DNA of 5,643 nt, taken from the NCBI GenBank assembly GCA_024636395.1, contig JAGXHD010000242.1, positions 1 through 5,643 on the forward strand, written 5' to 3'. A program made the position numbers and the translations under genes. A model generated the notes under the pieces. The model was not told where the DNA came from. It worked only from the letters and a program-made list of their open reading frames with translations, and made no database searches. This DNA is from Sulfitobacter sp. Its GTDB lineage: Bacteria > Pseudomonadota > Alphaproteobacteria > Rhodobacterales > Rhodobacteraceae. Positions 1 through 5,309 of the stretch are shown piece after piece (position 1 is the stretch's first letter; each line of letters opens with the position of its first letter).

Positions 1-472
1 AGGCCAGACTGTCCCAAAACTGCTGTTCCGCCGCGATCATCGCGTCCTGCCCCTCATCGAACTTCTCCCCGCCGACAGGCTGGGCAAAAAGATAGAGCCG
101 TTCTTCGTGGATCCGCCAAACCTCGGGGTCTGCGTTCACGGTCTTGCCGAATGACAACGCGCGTGTGCAAAATCCGCCGAATTTCGGGGCGTAGCGCTCC
201 GGTTCACCTTCGAACTTCGCCGCCGCCTGTGCCGTCTCAAAATGCCAAGGCACCTGCTGCGACATGACCGCGTGCACAGGATTACCTGTACGCGCCACAT
301 CCGCCTGCCAATAGGCGCCGGCCTGCCAATAGGCCGTGGTGTCGTAGCCATCCAGCGCGATCCCGCTTGCGTTCGTGGCCACGCGCGTGTCTGCGGCACT
401 GAACGCGGGCAGGGGGCATAGGGCAGCGGCAGTGCCCAACATCATGAAGCGGCGACGCGGGATATGGGGCAT
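1..472 (-). CDS. Tat-exported YHS-domain protein (3' end beyond the left edge)
   Basis: 157 codons are visible and the frame is still open at base 1. The N-terminus has a twin-arginine signal (residues 6-11, RRRFMM), a hydrophobic stretch (GTAAALCPLPAFSA) and a likely cleavage site near residue 26. I chose the first ATG because starting at Met10 or Met11 would remove the Tat motif. The mature part follows the YHS-domain pattern of small exported proteins: a DGYDTTAYW block (41-49), a PWHFETAQAAAKF block (75-87), then the core PERYAPKFGGFCTRALSFGK (91-110) with Cys102, and an EVWRIHEERLYLF block (117-129). Related YHS proteins end soon after an equivalent of the last visible residues (QQFWDSLA), so probably only a short tail is missing. 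YHS domains are often linked to metal binding, but the role of this exported type is not established. The Shine-Dalgarno is weak (GGAT about 8 bases before ATG). A six-residue tandem duplication sits at residues 47-58. Confidence 0.85.
   Translation of the reverse strand, partial: MPHIPRRRFMMLGTAAALCPLPAFSAADTRVATNASGIALDGYDTTAYWQAGAYWQADVARTGNPVHAVMSQQVPWHFETAQAAAKFEGEPERYAPKFGGFCTRALSFGKTVNADPEVWRIHEERLYLFAQPVGGEKFDEGQDAMIAAEQQFWDSLA
303..338 (-). repeat. 18-bp tandem microduplication inside the YHS gene
   Basis: Two adjacent 18-bp units (303-320 and 321-338) share an exact 14-base core, GCCTGCCAATAGGC on the + strand, at 303-316 and 321-334. Read on the minus strand they encode AYWQAG followed by AYWQAD (residues 47-58). 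The period is a multiple of three, so the frame is kept. It looks like a replication-slippage duplication between the DGYD block and the rest of the YHS fold. Confidence 0.85.
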
Positions 473-615
473 TCAAGCAATCCAGTCTGAAAAGGAGTTT
501 AACCACAGCTTAGCGTCACGCACTCTTTTGTGCACAAACATCTGCGTGACCCCCTGAAACACAGTACCAGACTACGTGCACACCCTTCCAGAACATCCGA
601 TTCAAACCGCTAAGC
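473..615. other. Intergenic region between the DUF1194 operon and the YHS gene
   Basis: This 143-base stretch separates the end of the gloA operon from the start of the YHS gene, both read leftwards. It holds no credible gene. It contains the nested dyad at 515-550, a second GTGCAC hexamer at 576-581, and one arm plus most of the other arm of a 9-bp inverted repeat (AGCTTAGCG at 507-515, CGCTAAGCT at 608-616, the last base lying in the upstream stop codon). I find no hairpin followed by a T run on either strand and no convincing sigma-70 promoter pair for the YHS gene, although the spacing suggests it has its own control region. Confidence 0.7.
515..550. promoter_or_regulatory. 36-bp nested dyad, possible operator or RNA hairpin
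   Basis: Outer arms GTCACGCA (515-522) and TGCGTGAC (543-550) are perfect inverted repeats. Between them lies a perfect 12-bp palindrome, TTTGTGCACAAA (527-538). Both share the same centre, between bases 532 and 533, with unpaired 4-base spacers on each side. In DNA this resembles a composite operator for a dimeric or tetrameric repressor. In RNA it could fold as an 8-bp stem, a 4x4 internal loop and a small top stem. It lies about 43-78 bases upstream of the YHS start codon and about 65 bases after the DUF1194 stop. No T run follows either side, so a classical intrinsic terminator is unlikely. Confidence 0.6.
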
Positions 616-1335
616 TCACTCCATCGACAGCACCAGCCCCTCAAGCTCGCGCAGCAGCTTGACCTCCATCGCGCTGGCATATTCCTCGAACCCAAGAGCA
701 ACCTCGACGAAAGCCTCTGGCCCGAGGATCACCTCGGCGGTGAAATAGGCGCTGAGCTGCGCGATCTCGCTTTGCCGCGCATCGCCCGCGGCGGGATCAT
801 CCGCCCCGATCACCAGTGCGTTGATCGTGATGCCAGTGCCCTCGAGGGTCGGCTTCACGCTGCGCGGACGCGGCCCGAGGTTGCTTTTTCCGTCGCCCGA
901 GATATCCAGCGTGCGCCGCCAGCAGTGGCTGCGTTGCCCCAAAAATTGCGCACCGCTCATCATCGCCACGCCGAGTGCAGTGCCTGGCGTGGCGTCGGTG
1001 CGCCGCTCGACCCCGTTCAACTGCGCGATCACCGTCTCAAGCGCACCATCATTCGTGATCCGCGTCCAGGGCAGCAGCACGGCCTGATCATGTGGCCCGC
1101 TCCATTCAAATACCAACAGCTCGACCGGCGCTTCGGGCCGCTCCAGCAAGGCCGCACGCACTGCCTCACTGCCGAGCGCCTGGGCCAGCCCGCCCATCTG
1201 CAAACGGTATTCGCGCGCGTCCACCGAGCCCGACACATCGAGCCCTAGCGCCAGCGCCTGCCTGCAGGTCTCCTGCGCGCTTGCCGGGCCGCCCCCGAGC
1301 CCCAACGCCAAAGCCAGAATAGCCGCGGCTTTCAC
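616..1335 (-). CDS. DUF1194 exported von Willebrand-like protein (second of a tandem pair)
   Basis: 239 residues. A short signal peptide (MKAAAILALALGLGGGPASA, cleavage near residue 20) directs it out of the cytoplasm. The rest matches DUF1194, a family with a von Willebrand factor A-like fold. The MIDAS-type metal site is visible: D33-V-S35-G-S37, Thr117 in a TPGTALG segment, and D144-ISGDG. Cys24 and Cys138 are shared in position with the upstream paralogue and could form a disulfide in the periplasm. A second shared block is FEWSGPHDQAVLLPW (76-90). The start is GTG and overlaps the upstream stop as GTGA, so translation is probably coupled to the gene before it. Family members have no firmly assigned function; metal-dependent protein binding in the periplasm is inference from the fold. 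Confidence 0.92.
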   Translation of the reverse strand: MKAAAILALALGLGGGPASAQETCRQALALGLDVSGSVDAREYRLQMGGLAQALGSEAVRAALLERPEAPVELLVFEWSGPHDQAVLLPWTRITNDGALETVIAQLNGVERRTDATPGTALGVAMMSGAQFLGQRSHCWRRTLDISGDGKSNLGPRPRSVKPTLEGTGITINALVIGADDPAAGDARQSEIAQLSAYFTAEVILGPEAFVEVALGFEEYASAMEVKLLRELEGLVLSME

Positions 1336-2045
1336 CCTGCGTCCCGCATGCGCTCCAGCGCGCCGATCGCGGGCGGGGCGAGCTCGCGCTCCAGCTTTCG
1401 GCGCATCGCGCGCTCGTAATCTTCAAATCCGTTGGCGACGATCAAAAATGCACCTGGTCCGCGGATGACCTCGCCCTGATAAAACGCGATCAGCCCCACT
1501 TCGCCCTCGTAATCGGCCGCATTCACCACCAGTCCGTTTACGGTCACTCCGTCGAAGGGAAACTCGGCATAGGCTGCGGCGGGGGGGAAGCCCTCGTTGT
1601 TCTGGCCGTCGCCCGCCATGTCCAGCGTCTTGTTCAAACACGCAGGCGCGCGCGCGAGGAGTTGTGCGCCGTAGCCCAGAGCGTAGCCCATGGCGGTGGG
1701 AAAATCGTTGTGGCTGCGCTTGGACGCCGCGACGGTTTCCGCCGCCCGTATCAGCGAAGCCGGGCTGTCGATCATCATCCAGTCAAGGATCAGCTCCTGA
1801 TTATACCGCCCCGACCATTCATAGACGGCCAATGCCACAGGCAGATCGCCCTCGAAAAATGCCGCCTGTACCTCCGGCGATGTGAGTGCCGCCACCACGC
1901 CGCCCCGCTGCAATGTATCCTCCGTCGCATCGACCGAACTGGAGACGTCAATGGCCAGCGCCAGCGCCAAACGGCAGTCAACCGCGTAGGCAGGCAGGGC
2001 CGCACTCATCAGCGCCCCCGCCAGAATGTGTCGCAGACTTACCAA
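1332..2045 (-). CDS. DUF1194 exported von Willebrand-like protein (first of a tandem pair)
   Basis: 237 residues from a TTG start at 2045, whose TTGGTAA overlaps the stop of gloA. No upstream ATG is usable without running far into gloA. Alternatives are CTG at 2036, with GGAAG nine bases before it, and an internal ATG at 2009 that would cut the signal peptide short. From the TTG the protein has a good signal peptide (VSLRHILAGALMSAALPAYA). Its key positions also line up number for number with the downstream paralogue: Cys24, MIDAS D33-V-S-S-S37 and Thr117, followed by D142-MAGDG. Cys136 matches Cys138 of the paralogue, and YEWSGRYNQELILDW (75-89) matches its EWSG block. This is a DUF1194 family protein, likely periplasmic, function unknown. 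The C-terminus is longer (APPAIGALERMRDAG) and its last codons overlap the next gene. Confidence 0.85.
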   Translation of the reverse strand: MVSLRHILAGALMSAALPAYAVDCRLALALAIDVSSSVDATEDTLQRGGVVAALTSPEVQAAFFEGDLPVALAVYEWSGRYNQELILDWMMIDSPASLIRAAETVAASKRSHNDFPTAMGYALGYGAQLLARAPACLNKTLDMAGDGQNNEGFPPAAAYAEFPFDGVTVNGLVVNAADYEGEVGLIAFYQGEVIRGPGAFLIVANGFEDYERAMRRKLERELAPPAIGALERMRDAG

Positions 2046-2473
2046 CTTCCGGTATTTTCCATCGAGGCCCAGGGCTCCGCCGGTTCCAGCGCATCGCCCT
2101 CCTGCAACAACTCGACCGAGACGTTGTCGGGCGACCGCACGAAGGCCATCCGCCCGTCGCGTGGCGGCCGGTTGATCGTCACACCGCTGTCCTTGAGATG
2201 CTGGCACATCTCGTAGATATTCTCGACCGTGTAGGCCAGATGTCCGAAATGGCGGCTGTCGGAGGGCAGGGCGTCGTCGCCGTCCCAATTGTAGGTAAGC
2301 TCCACATCAGCGTGGCCGTCATCCATGCCCGGAGGGCACAAAAACACCAGCGTGAAGCGCCCGCCCTCGTTCTCGATCCGACGACGCTCTACCAGCCCCA
2401 GCAATTTATAAAAGTCAATCGAGGCATCGAGGTCTTTGACGCGGACCATCGTGTGCAGATATTTGATCGGCAT
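2039..2473 (-). CDS. gloA: Lactoylglutathione lyase (glyoxalase I, VOC superfamily)
   Basis: 144 residues, the usual size for bacterial glyoxalase I. It isomerises the hemithioacetal of methylglyoxal and glutathione to S-lactoylglutathione, the first step of methylglyoxal detoxification in the cytoplasm. The N-terminal HTMVRVKDLDASIDFYKLLG and the VELTYNWD block are close to the E. coli enzyme. All four metal ligands are present: His7, Glu58, His78 (in FGHLAYTV) and Glu121 (in VSVELLQEG). The chain is of the short single-domain type. A strong Shine-Dalgarno, AAGGAG (2481-2486), precedes the ATG by seven bases, and a candidate promoter lies at 2512-2539. It is the first gene of an apparent operon with the two DUF1194 genes: its stop codon overlaps the start of the next gene. 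No signal peptide is seen, so it differs in location from its exported partners. Confidence 0.95.
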   Translation of the reverse strand: MPIKYLHTMVRVKDLDASIDFYKLLGLVERRRIENEGGRFTLVFLCPPGMDDGHADVELTYNWDGDDALPSDSRHFGHLAYTVENIYEMCQHLKDSGVTINRPPRDGRMAFVRSPDNVSVELLQEGDALEPAEPWASMENTGSW

Positions 2474-2480
2474 AGTGTCG

Positions 2481-2486
2481 CTCCTT
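2481..2486 (-). promoter_or_regulatory. Strong ribosome binding site of gloA
   Basis: AAGGAG on the minus strand, seven bases before the ATG at 2473. It is the best Shine-Dalgarno among the minus-strand genes and fixes the gloA start. The two downstream DUF1194 genes have much weaker sites, which fits translational coupling to gloA. Confidence 0.85.
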
Positions 2487-2511
2487 CAGGGATCAGTTTT
2501 CGTCCCCTTTG

Positions 2512-2539
2512 ATCCTAGCACTGCGCGTGCGCGTGTCGA
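2512..2539 (-). promoter_or_regulatory. Candidate sigma-70 promoter of the gloA-DUF1194 operon
   Basis: On the minus strand TCGACA (2534-2539, five of six to TTGACA) is followed after 16 bases by TAGGAT (2512-2517, four of six to TATAAT). A TGC just before the -10 box gives an extended -10 element. Transcription would start near 2505, leaving a leader of roughly 30 bases with the AAGGAG site. The -35 box lies inside the palindrome at 2530-2547, which suggests an operator or a steric regulatory site. Predicted by eye only. Confidence 0.5.
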
Positions 2540-2547
2540 GACACGCG
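2530..2547. promoter_or_regulatory. Palindrome between the slam-like gene and gloA
   Basis: CGCGTGTC (2530-2537) and GACACGCG (2540-2547) form a perfect 8-bp inverted repeat with a GA centre. A further GACACGC copy lies at 2567-2573, so the GCGTGTC arm at 2531-2537 could pair with either copy. The palindrome overlaps the candidate -35 box of gloA and lies about 30 bases after the stop of the upstream gene. It may be an operator, or a hairpin that ends the upstream transcript. No T run follows it, so it is not a standard intrinsic terminator. Confidence 0.5.
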
Positions 2548-2578
2548 GGCGTAAAACACCTCTCCGGACACGCTGGCG

Positions 2579-4021
2579 TCAGAACGCGGAGGCGATCCCG
2601 ATGCTGAGTGCCACTCGGTTCACGTCATAAAGCCCGATGTTGCTGTCGGTGTGCGAGGCGCGCAGGCTGAGTGTCGGATTGAATCCCAGATAGTCGATCT
2701 GCCGGAACGTTGCCGTGACTTCGGCACCGATCTCGAATTCGCGCCGCCCTGAAGGATCGTGGGGCGATACGTCATAGTCGCGAAAGCTGGTGTTTAGCCC
2801 GAAGCGTAGGCCCGTGCCCATCACCTCACGCCCCAGTACATAGCCGCCACGCAGCGCCACCTCGTCGTATTCGAGCCGCGCGCGGTCTGAGGTGGCGGTG
2901 GACAGCGACAGCCCCGTGAAGAGCCCGTCGCCGTTGGCCAGTTTGCGACTCATGCCCGTATCGAAGCTGTAGGTGTTCTGGTCCCCGCCCCGCTGGGCCT
3001 GCCGCAGATCCCCGCTCAGCCCGAAATCAAGCTTGGTCGAACGCGAGGCATAATAGCTCTGCCCCAGTTGCGCGCGCAGGAAGGAATTGTACCGCGCGCC
3101 CCCGTAGAATGTCTGCCCGACATCAGCTACGGCGCTGAACTCACCACGCCGGTCCTGTCGCAACTGCCGGAAGCCATAGCCGAGCTGGACCGTGCCATAG
3201 GCGAAATCGCTTCCGGTTATCCCGCCCGCAGGCTCACCGCGGATTACACGCTCTGCGTCCTCTTCGGCCAGATCCGCGCGCGCGGACTGCGAGAGACGGT
3301 AGGTGCGATAAGACATGCCCAGCCGCAGATCGTGGGCGCGGAATTCCGTCTGGCGGAAGCGGTAGCGCGATTGCACGCTCAAGCCGGCCTCTACACCCGA
3401 AAGCGCCTTACTGGACGCCTGCAGCTCCACCTCGTTGTCCCCGAAAATCGGCGTGAAGAAATCATAGAGCAGCGAGGAGCTGTCGCGGGCCGAGCCGTTG
3501 TTAATGTTTGAATTGGGCGCCAGCGTGAAGGAGAGTTGGGTCTGCCACGGATTGCGCTGCTGGACGTATCTGAAATCCTGCGTAGCCCGCGCTGACAGCT
3601 GCTGCGTGGGCGCCACGTCCCGCGCGCGGCGCAGCCAGAACTGCGCCCGCGTGCGCTTGTCGTCCGCTGAAAACGCCTGTGCCATTAGCATTGCCGCAGT
3701 GAACTTCTGCCCGTCCTCCCCGGCAAGTTGCCAGCCTGCACGCGCGGCAATGCGGGCCTCGCCGTAGCGTTGCATGATCCGCAGCGCATAGGCGCGCACC
3801 AGCAGGGCGGTTACATCGTTCGGATCGCGCAGGAGCAGAGCATCGGCGAAAGCGAGCGCCCGTTCGACATCGCCGTTACGCAGGTTCAGCTCGGCGGCAA
3901 GCTGCATCTGGTCGACCGCCAGACTGACGCTCGATCCCTCCTGTGCCGATGCAACAGGCGCCACGGTAAAAGCCGCAGCGCCCAGCAGAAGGCCAATGAT
4001 ATGCCCCCGAAAAAAGGTCAC
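2579..4021 (-). CDS. Slam-like outer-membrane protein (surface lipoprotein assembly modifier, DUF560 type)
   Basis: 480 residues. The GTG start gives a signal peptide with cleavage after ASA (residue 26). Residues about 35-155 are helical TPR-like repeats (for example LAAELNLRNGDVERALAFAD and the next LLRDPNDVTALLVRAYAL). From about 159 the chain turns into alternating beta strands of a barrel. It begins with the family-typical PNSNIN segment (169-174) and ends with SNIGLYDVNRVALSIGIASAF, whose final Phe is the usual signal for BAM-mediated insertion. This TPR plus roughly 14-strand barrel plan is that of Slam proteins, which move lipoproteins across the outer membrane in Neisseria. Only two bases (AC) separate it from the stop of the lipoprotein gene before it, so the two are surely co-transcribed. 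The Shine-Dalgarno is modest (GGCGGA). Other porin-like roles remain possible, but the partner gene supports Slam. Confidence 0.85.
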   Translation of the reverse strand: MTFFRGHIIGLLLGAAAFTVAPVASAQEGSSVSLAVDQMQLAAELNLRNGDVERALAFADALLLRDPNDVTALLVRAYALRIMQRYGEARIAARAGWQLAGEDGQKFTAAMLMAQAFSADDKRTRAQFWLRRARDVAPTQQLSARATQDFRYVQQRNPWQTQLSFTLAPNSNINNGSARDSSSLLYDFFTPIFGDNEVELQASSKALSGVEAGLSVQSRYRFRQTEFRAHDLRLGMSYRTYRLSQSARADLAEEDAERVIRGEPAGGITGSDFAYGTVQLGYGFRQLRQDRRGEFSAVADVGQTFYGGARYNSFLRAQLGQSYYASRSTKLDFGLSGDLRQAQRGGDQNTYSFDTGMSRKLANGDGLFTGLSLSTATSDRARLEYDEVALRGGYVLGREVMGTGLRFGLNTSFRDYDVSPHDPSGRREFEIGAEVTATFRQIDYLGFNPTLSLRASHTDSNIGLYDVNRVALSIGIASAF

Positions 4022-4023
4022 GT

Positions 4024-5103
4024 TTATCCGCCGGTGCCCCGGTACACGATAAAGCCGCTAGTGTCGCGGATGGTGGTGTCGGAATTCGAGGATTCGAGCA
4101 CGAACACCCCGACCACCTCATCCGCATCGCCCGAGACGATGGCATAGAATGTCCCCGTCTCGTAGGGCGTTCCATCGGGCAACTGGCTGAAGATACTCGT
4201 CTCGGCCGCGCCTTCATTGTCGAAAACGCCGGGTCCGCCCTCAAACCCCACATCCGGGATCGAAGTCACATCGTCGCCAATCCCCGCTGCGACCGATGCG
4301 GTGATGTTGTTGCCTTCCAGATCAAACACCTGCCGATTGGTGATCGAGCCCACCACGGCATTGCCAATGCTGCTGTCGGTCGAGTTGAAATCGTCGAAGT
4401 CGATGACGATACCCACATCCGAGGTCGTATATTGCAGGCCCGATTGCGCCCCGAAATCGCGCAGCCCGGCGGCTTGGCCGGTAAACACAGCCTGTCCGCG
4501 GCTCGGCAACGCCACGTCCGTATCGCGCTGGTAGATGAACCCGCCAAAGCCGTAATCTTCGTAGGACCCTGTCCGCACGATTGCGAACTGGGTCGTGGGG
4601 GCGGCCTCGCCATTGGCCGCCTGATAGCTGTTGTTGCTAACCCCGTAGATCGCACGGTACACAAACTGGCGCACCTCGCCCGTCGGATTGGTCGCAGTGA
4701 TGCTGCGCGGATCCACGGCCGTCCGGGGCCCTTCATACACGCCGAACCGGCCCACGCCCCGCCCATCGAAGCTCAGGCTGGTCACCACGTTCGGATTGCC
4801 GTTCTGGTCCACCCGCGAGTAGGCGCGGTCACCGTCAAACGCGAGGTTGTCCACGGAGAACGTATCATCCGCGCTGTTATACGTGATTCCGGTGGCAAAG
4901 CCGTTGCCCTGCTCCGTGTCCACGCCGTCCCGCGCCTCGGCCCGCACGAGCCCGGCAGCGCTTGGGCTGATCCCGTTGCGGATGATCGCATTGCCTGTGT
5001 CGGCTTCGGGCGGCGTCTCGGTATCGACCTCGTCGAACGGGTTGCCGCCGCTGCACGCAGCCAGACCCGCAACCAATGCGAGGCTCAAAAATTTGTGTTT
5101 CAC
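4024..5103 (-). CDS. Putative surface lipoprotein with TbpB-like beta-barrel, likely Slam substrate
   Basis: 359 residues from a GTG start with a GAGGG Shine-Dalgarno seven bases upstream. MKHKFLSLALVAGLAAC is a lipoprotein signal with a perfect LAAC lipobox; Cys17 is the only cysteine and the +2 residue is Ser, so outer-membrane sorting is expected. A low-complexity acidic linker follows (about 18-38). The rest is beta-rich. The C-terminal part fits the barrel seen in TbpB-like and other Slam-dependent lipoproteins: LPSRGQAVFTGQAAG (199-213), VGIVIDFDDFN (230-240), GNAVVGSITNRQVF (247-260), then GTFYAIVSGDADEVVGVFVLES (317-338) and a closing SGFIVYR (349-355). The ligand is unknown, and no TonB-dependent receptor lies beside it, so transferrin-type iron capture should not be assumed. 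The Slam-like gene follows two bases later. Family assignment is by pattern, not by a search. Confidence 0.8.
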   Translation of the reverse strand: MKHKFLSLALVAGLAACSGGNPFDEVDTETPPEADTGNAIIRNGISPSAAGLVRAEARDGVDTEQGNGFATGITYNSADDTFSVDNLAFDGDRAYSRVDQNGNPNVVTSLSFDGRGVGRFGVYEGPRTAVDPRSITATNPTGEVRQFVYRAIYGVSNNSYQAANGEAAPTTQFAIVRTGSYEDYGFGGFIYQRDTDVALPSRGQAVFTGQAAGLRDFGAQSGLQYTTSDVGIVIDFDDFNSTDSSIGNAVVGSITNRQVFDLEGNNITASVAAGIGDDVTSIPDVGFEGGPGVFDNEGAAETSIFSQLPDGTPYETGTFYAIVSGDADEVVGVFVLESSNSDTTIRDTSGFIVYRGTGG

Positions 5104-5142
5104 GAGGCTGCCCTCAATTTTTTATTATTAGCCGTTTTGCCG

Positions 5143-5172
5143 AGCATCACCGCCGCGTGACCCCCATGTCAA
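5143..5172 (-). promoter_or_regulatory. Candidate promoter of the lipoprotein-slam operon
   Basis: On the minus strand a consensus TTGACA (5167-5172) is followed after 18 bases by GATGCT (5143-5148), which matches TATAAT at only three positions. A better -10-like AATAAT lies closer to the gene, in the AT-rich block, but has no good -35 at the right distance. The -35 is therefore convincing and the -10 is not settled. Confidence 0.35.
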
Positions 5173-5225
5173 CGCAGCAGCGCACATACCCCCGATAAAC
5201 CGCCGCACTATGGCGAAAAAGCAAT

Positions 5226-5240
5226 ACCGCATATCGCGGT
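5226..5240. promoter_or_regulatory. Short dyad upstream of thyX
   Basis: ACCGC (5226-5230) and GCGGT (5236-5240) are inverted repeats around ATATC. The site lies just upstream of the thyX -10 candidate, near where a -35 region would be, so it could bind a regulator. It is short and may be chance. Confidence 0.3.
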
Positions 5241-5262
5241 TCCTGTGTTGTCCTCCGCCAGA

Positions 5263-5268
5263 TATAGT
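5263..5268 (+). promoter_or_regulatory. Candidate -10 box of thyX
   Basis: TATAGT matches the TATAAT consensus at five of six positions and lies about 40 bases before the thyX start codon, a sensible distance. No good -35 hexamer is found 16-18 bases upstream, so the promoter call rests on the -10 alone. Confidence 0.4.
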
Positions 5269-5309
5269 CGGGGGCGAATCCACCCCATTCCGCCAGAAGG
5301 ACCTGCGCC

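Larger units (their letters stand above)
5104..5309. other. Divergent promoter region between the lipoprotein gene and thyX
   Basis: These 206 bases hold no convincing gene. They carry control signals for both directions: a perfect TTGACA for the lipoprotein side at 5167-5172, an AT-rich block (about 5116-5130) just upstream of the lipoprotein Shine-Dalgarno, a TATAGT -10 candidate for thyX at 5263-5268, and a short dyad at 5226-5240. The AT-rich block stands out against the GC-rich surroundings. Confidence 0.7.

Noticed and set aside
515..550. Intrinsic terminator for the gloA operon
   Set aside because: The dyad is strong, but no T run follows it on either strand and the internal spacers interrupt the stem.
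2046..2288. An ATG-started upstream extension of the first DUF1194 protein
   Set aside because: The open frame continues upstream to an ATG at 2288, but that part is out of frame inside gloA, reads as arginine-rich shadow sequence and would bury the signal peptide in the middle of the protein.
1662..2512. Overlapping + strand open frames opposite gloA and the first DUF1194 gene
   Set aside because: They are antisense to clear genes, and their composition (Pro/Arg rich) is that of high-GC shadow frames.
2579..4021. General diffusion porin or cellulose-synthase-type TPR secretin
   Set aside because: The TPR-then-barrel order, the PNSNIN segment and the adjacent lipoprotein fit Slam better than a porin, and the length is too short for BcsC-like proteins.
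5116..5130. Fur or iron-response box upstream of the lipoprotein gene
   Set aside because: The block is AT-rich but lacks the palindromic structure of a Fur box, and I could not find an Irr-type or RirA-type motif.
4432..5160. A 242-codon open frame on the + strand opposite the lipoprotein gene
   Set aside because: It lies antisense to a well-supported gene, is rich in Arg, His and Ala as expected of a GC-rich shadow, and shows no domain.
5158..5171. TGAC-N6-GTCA dyad as a CRP/FNR-type site
   Set aside because: The half sites do not match the known TGTGA or TTGAT forms and the second one simply overlaps the TTGACA box.
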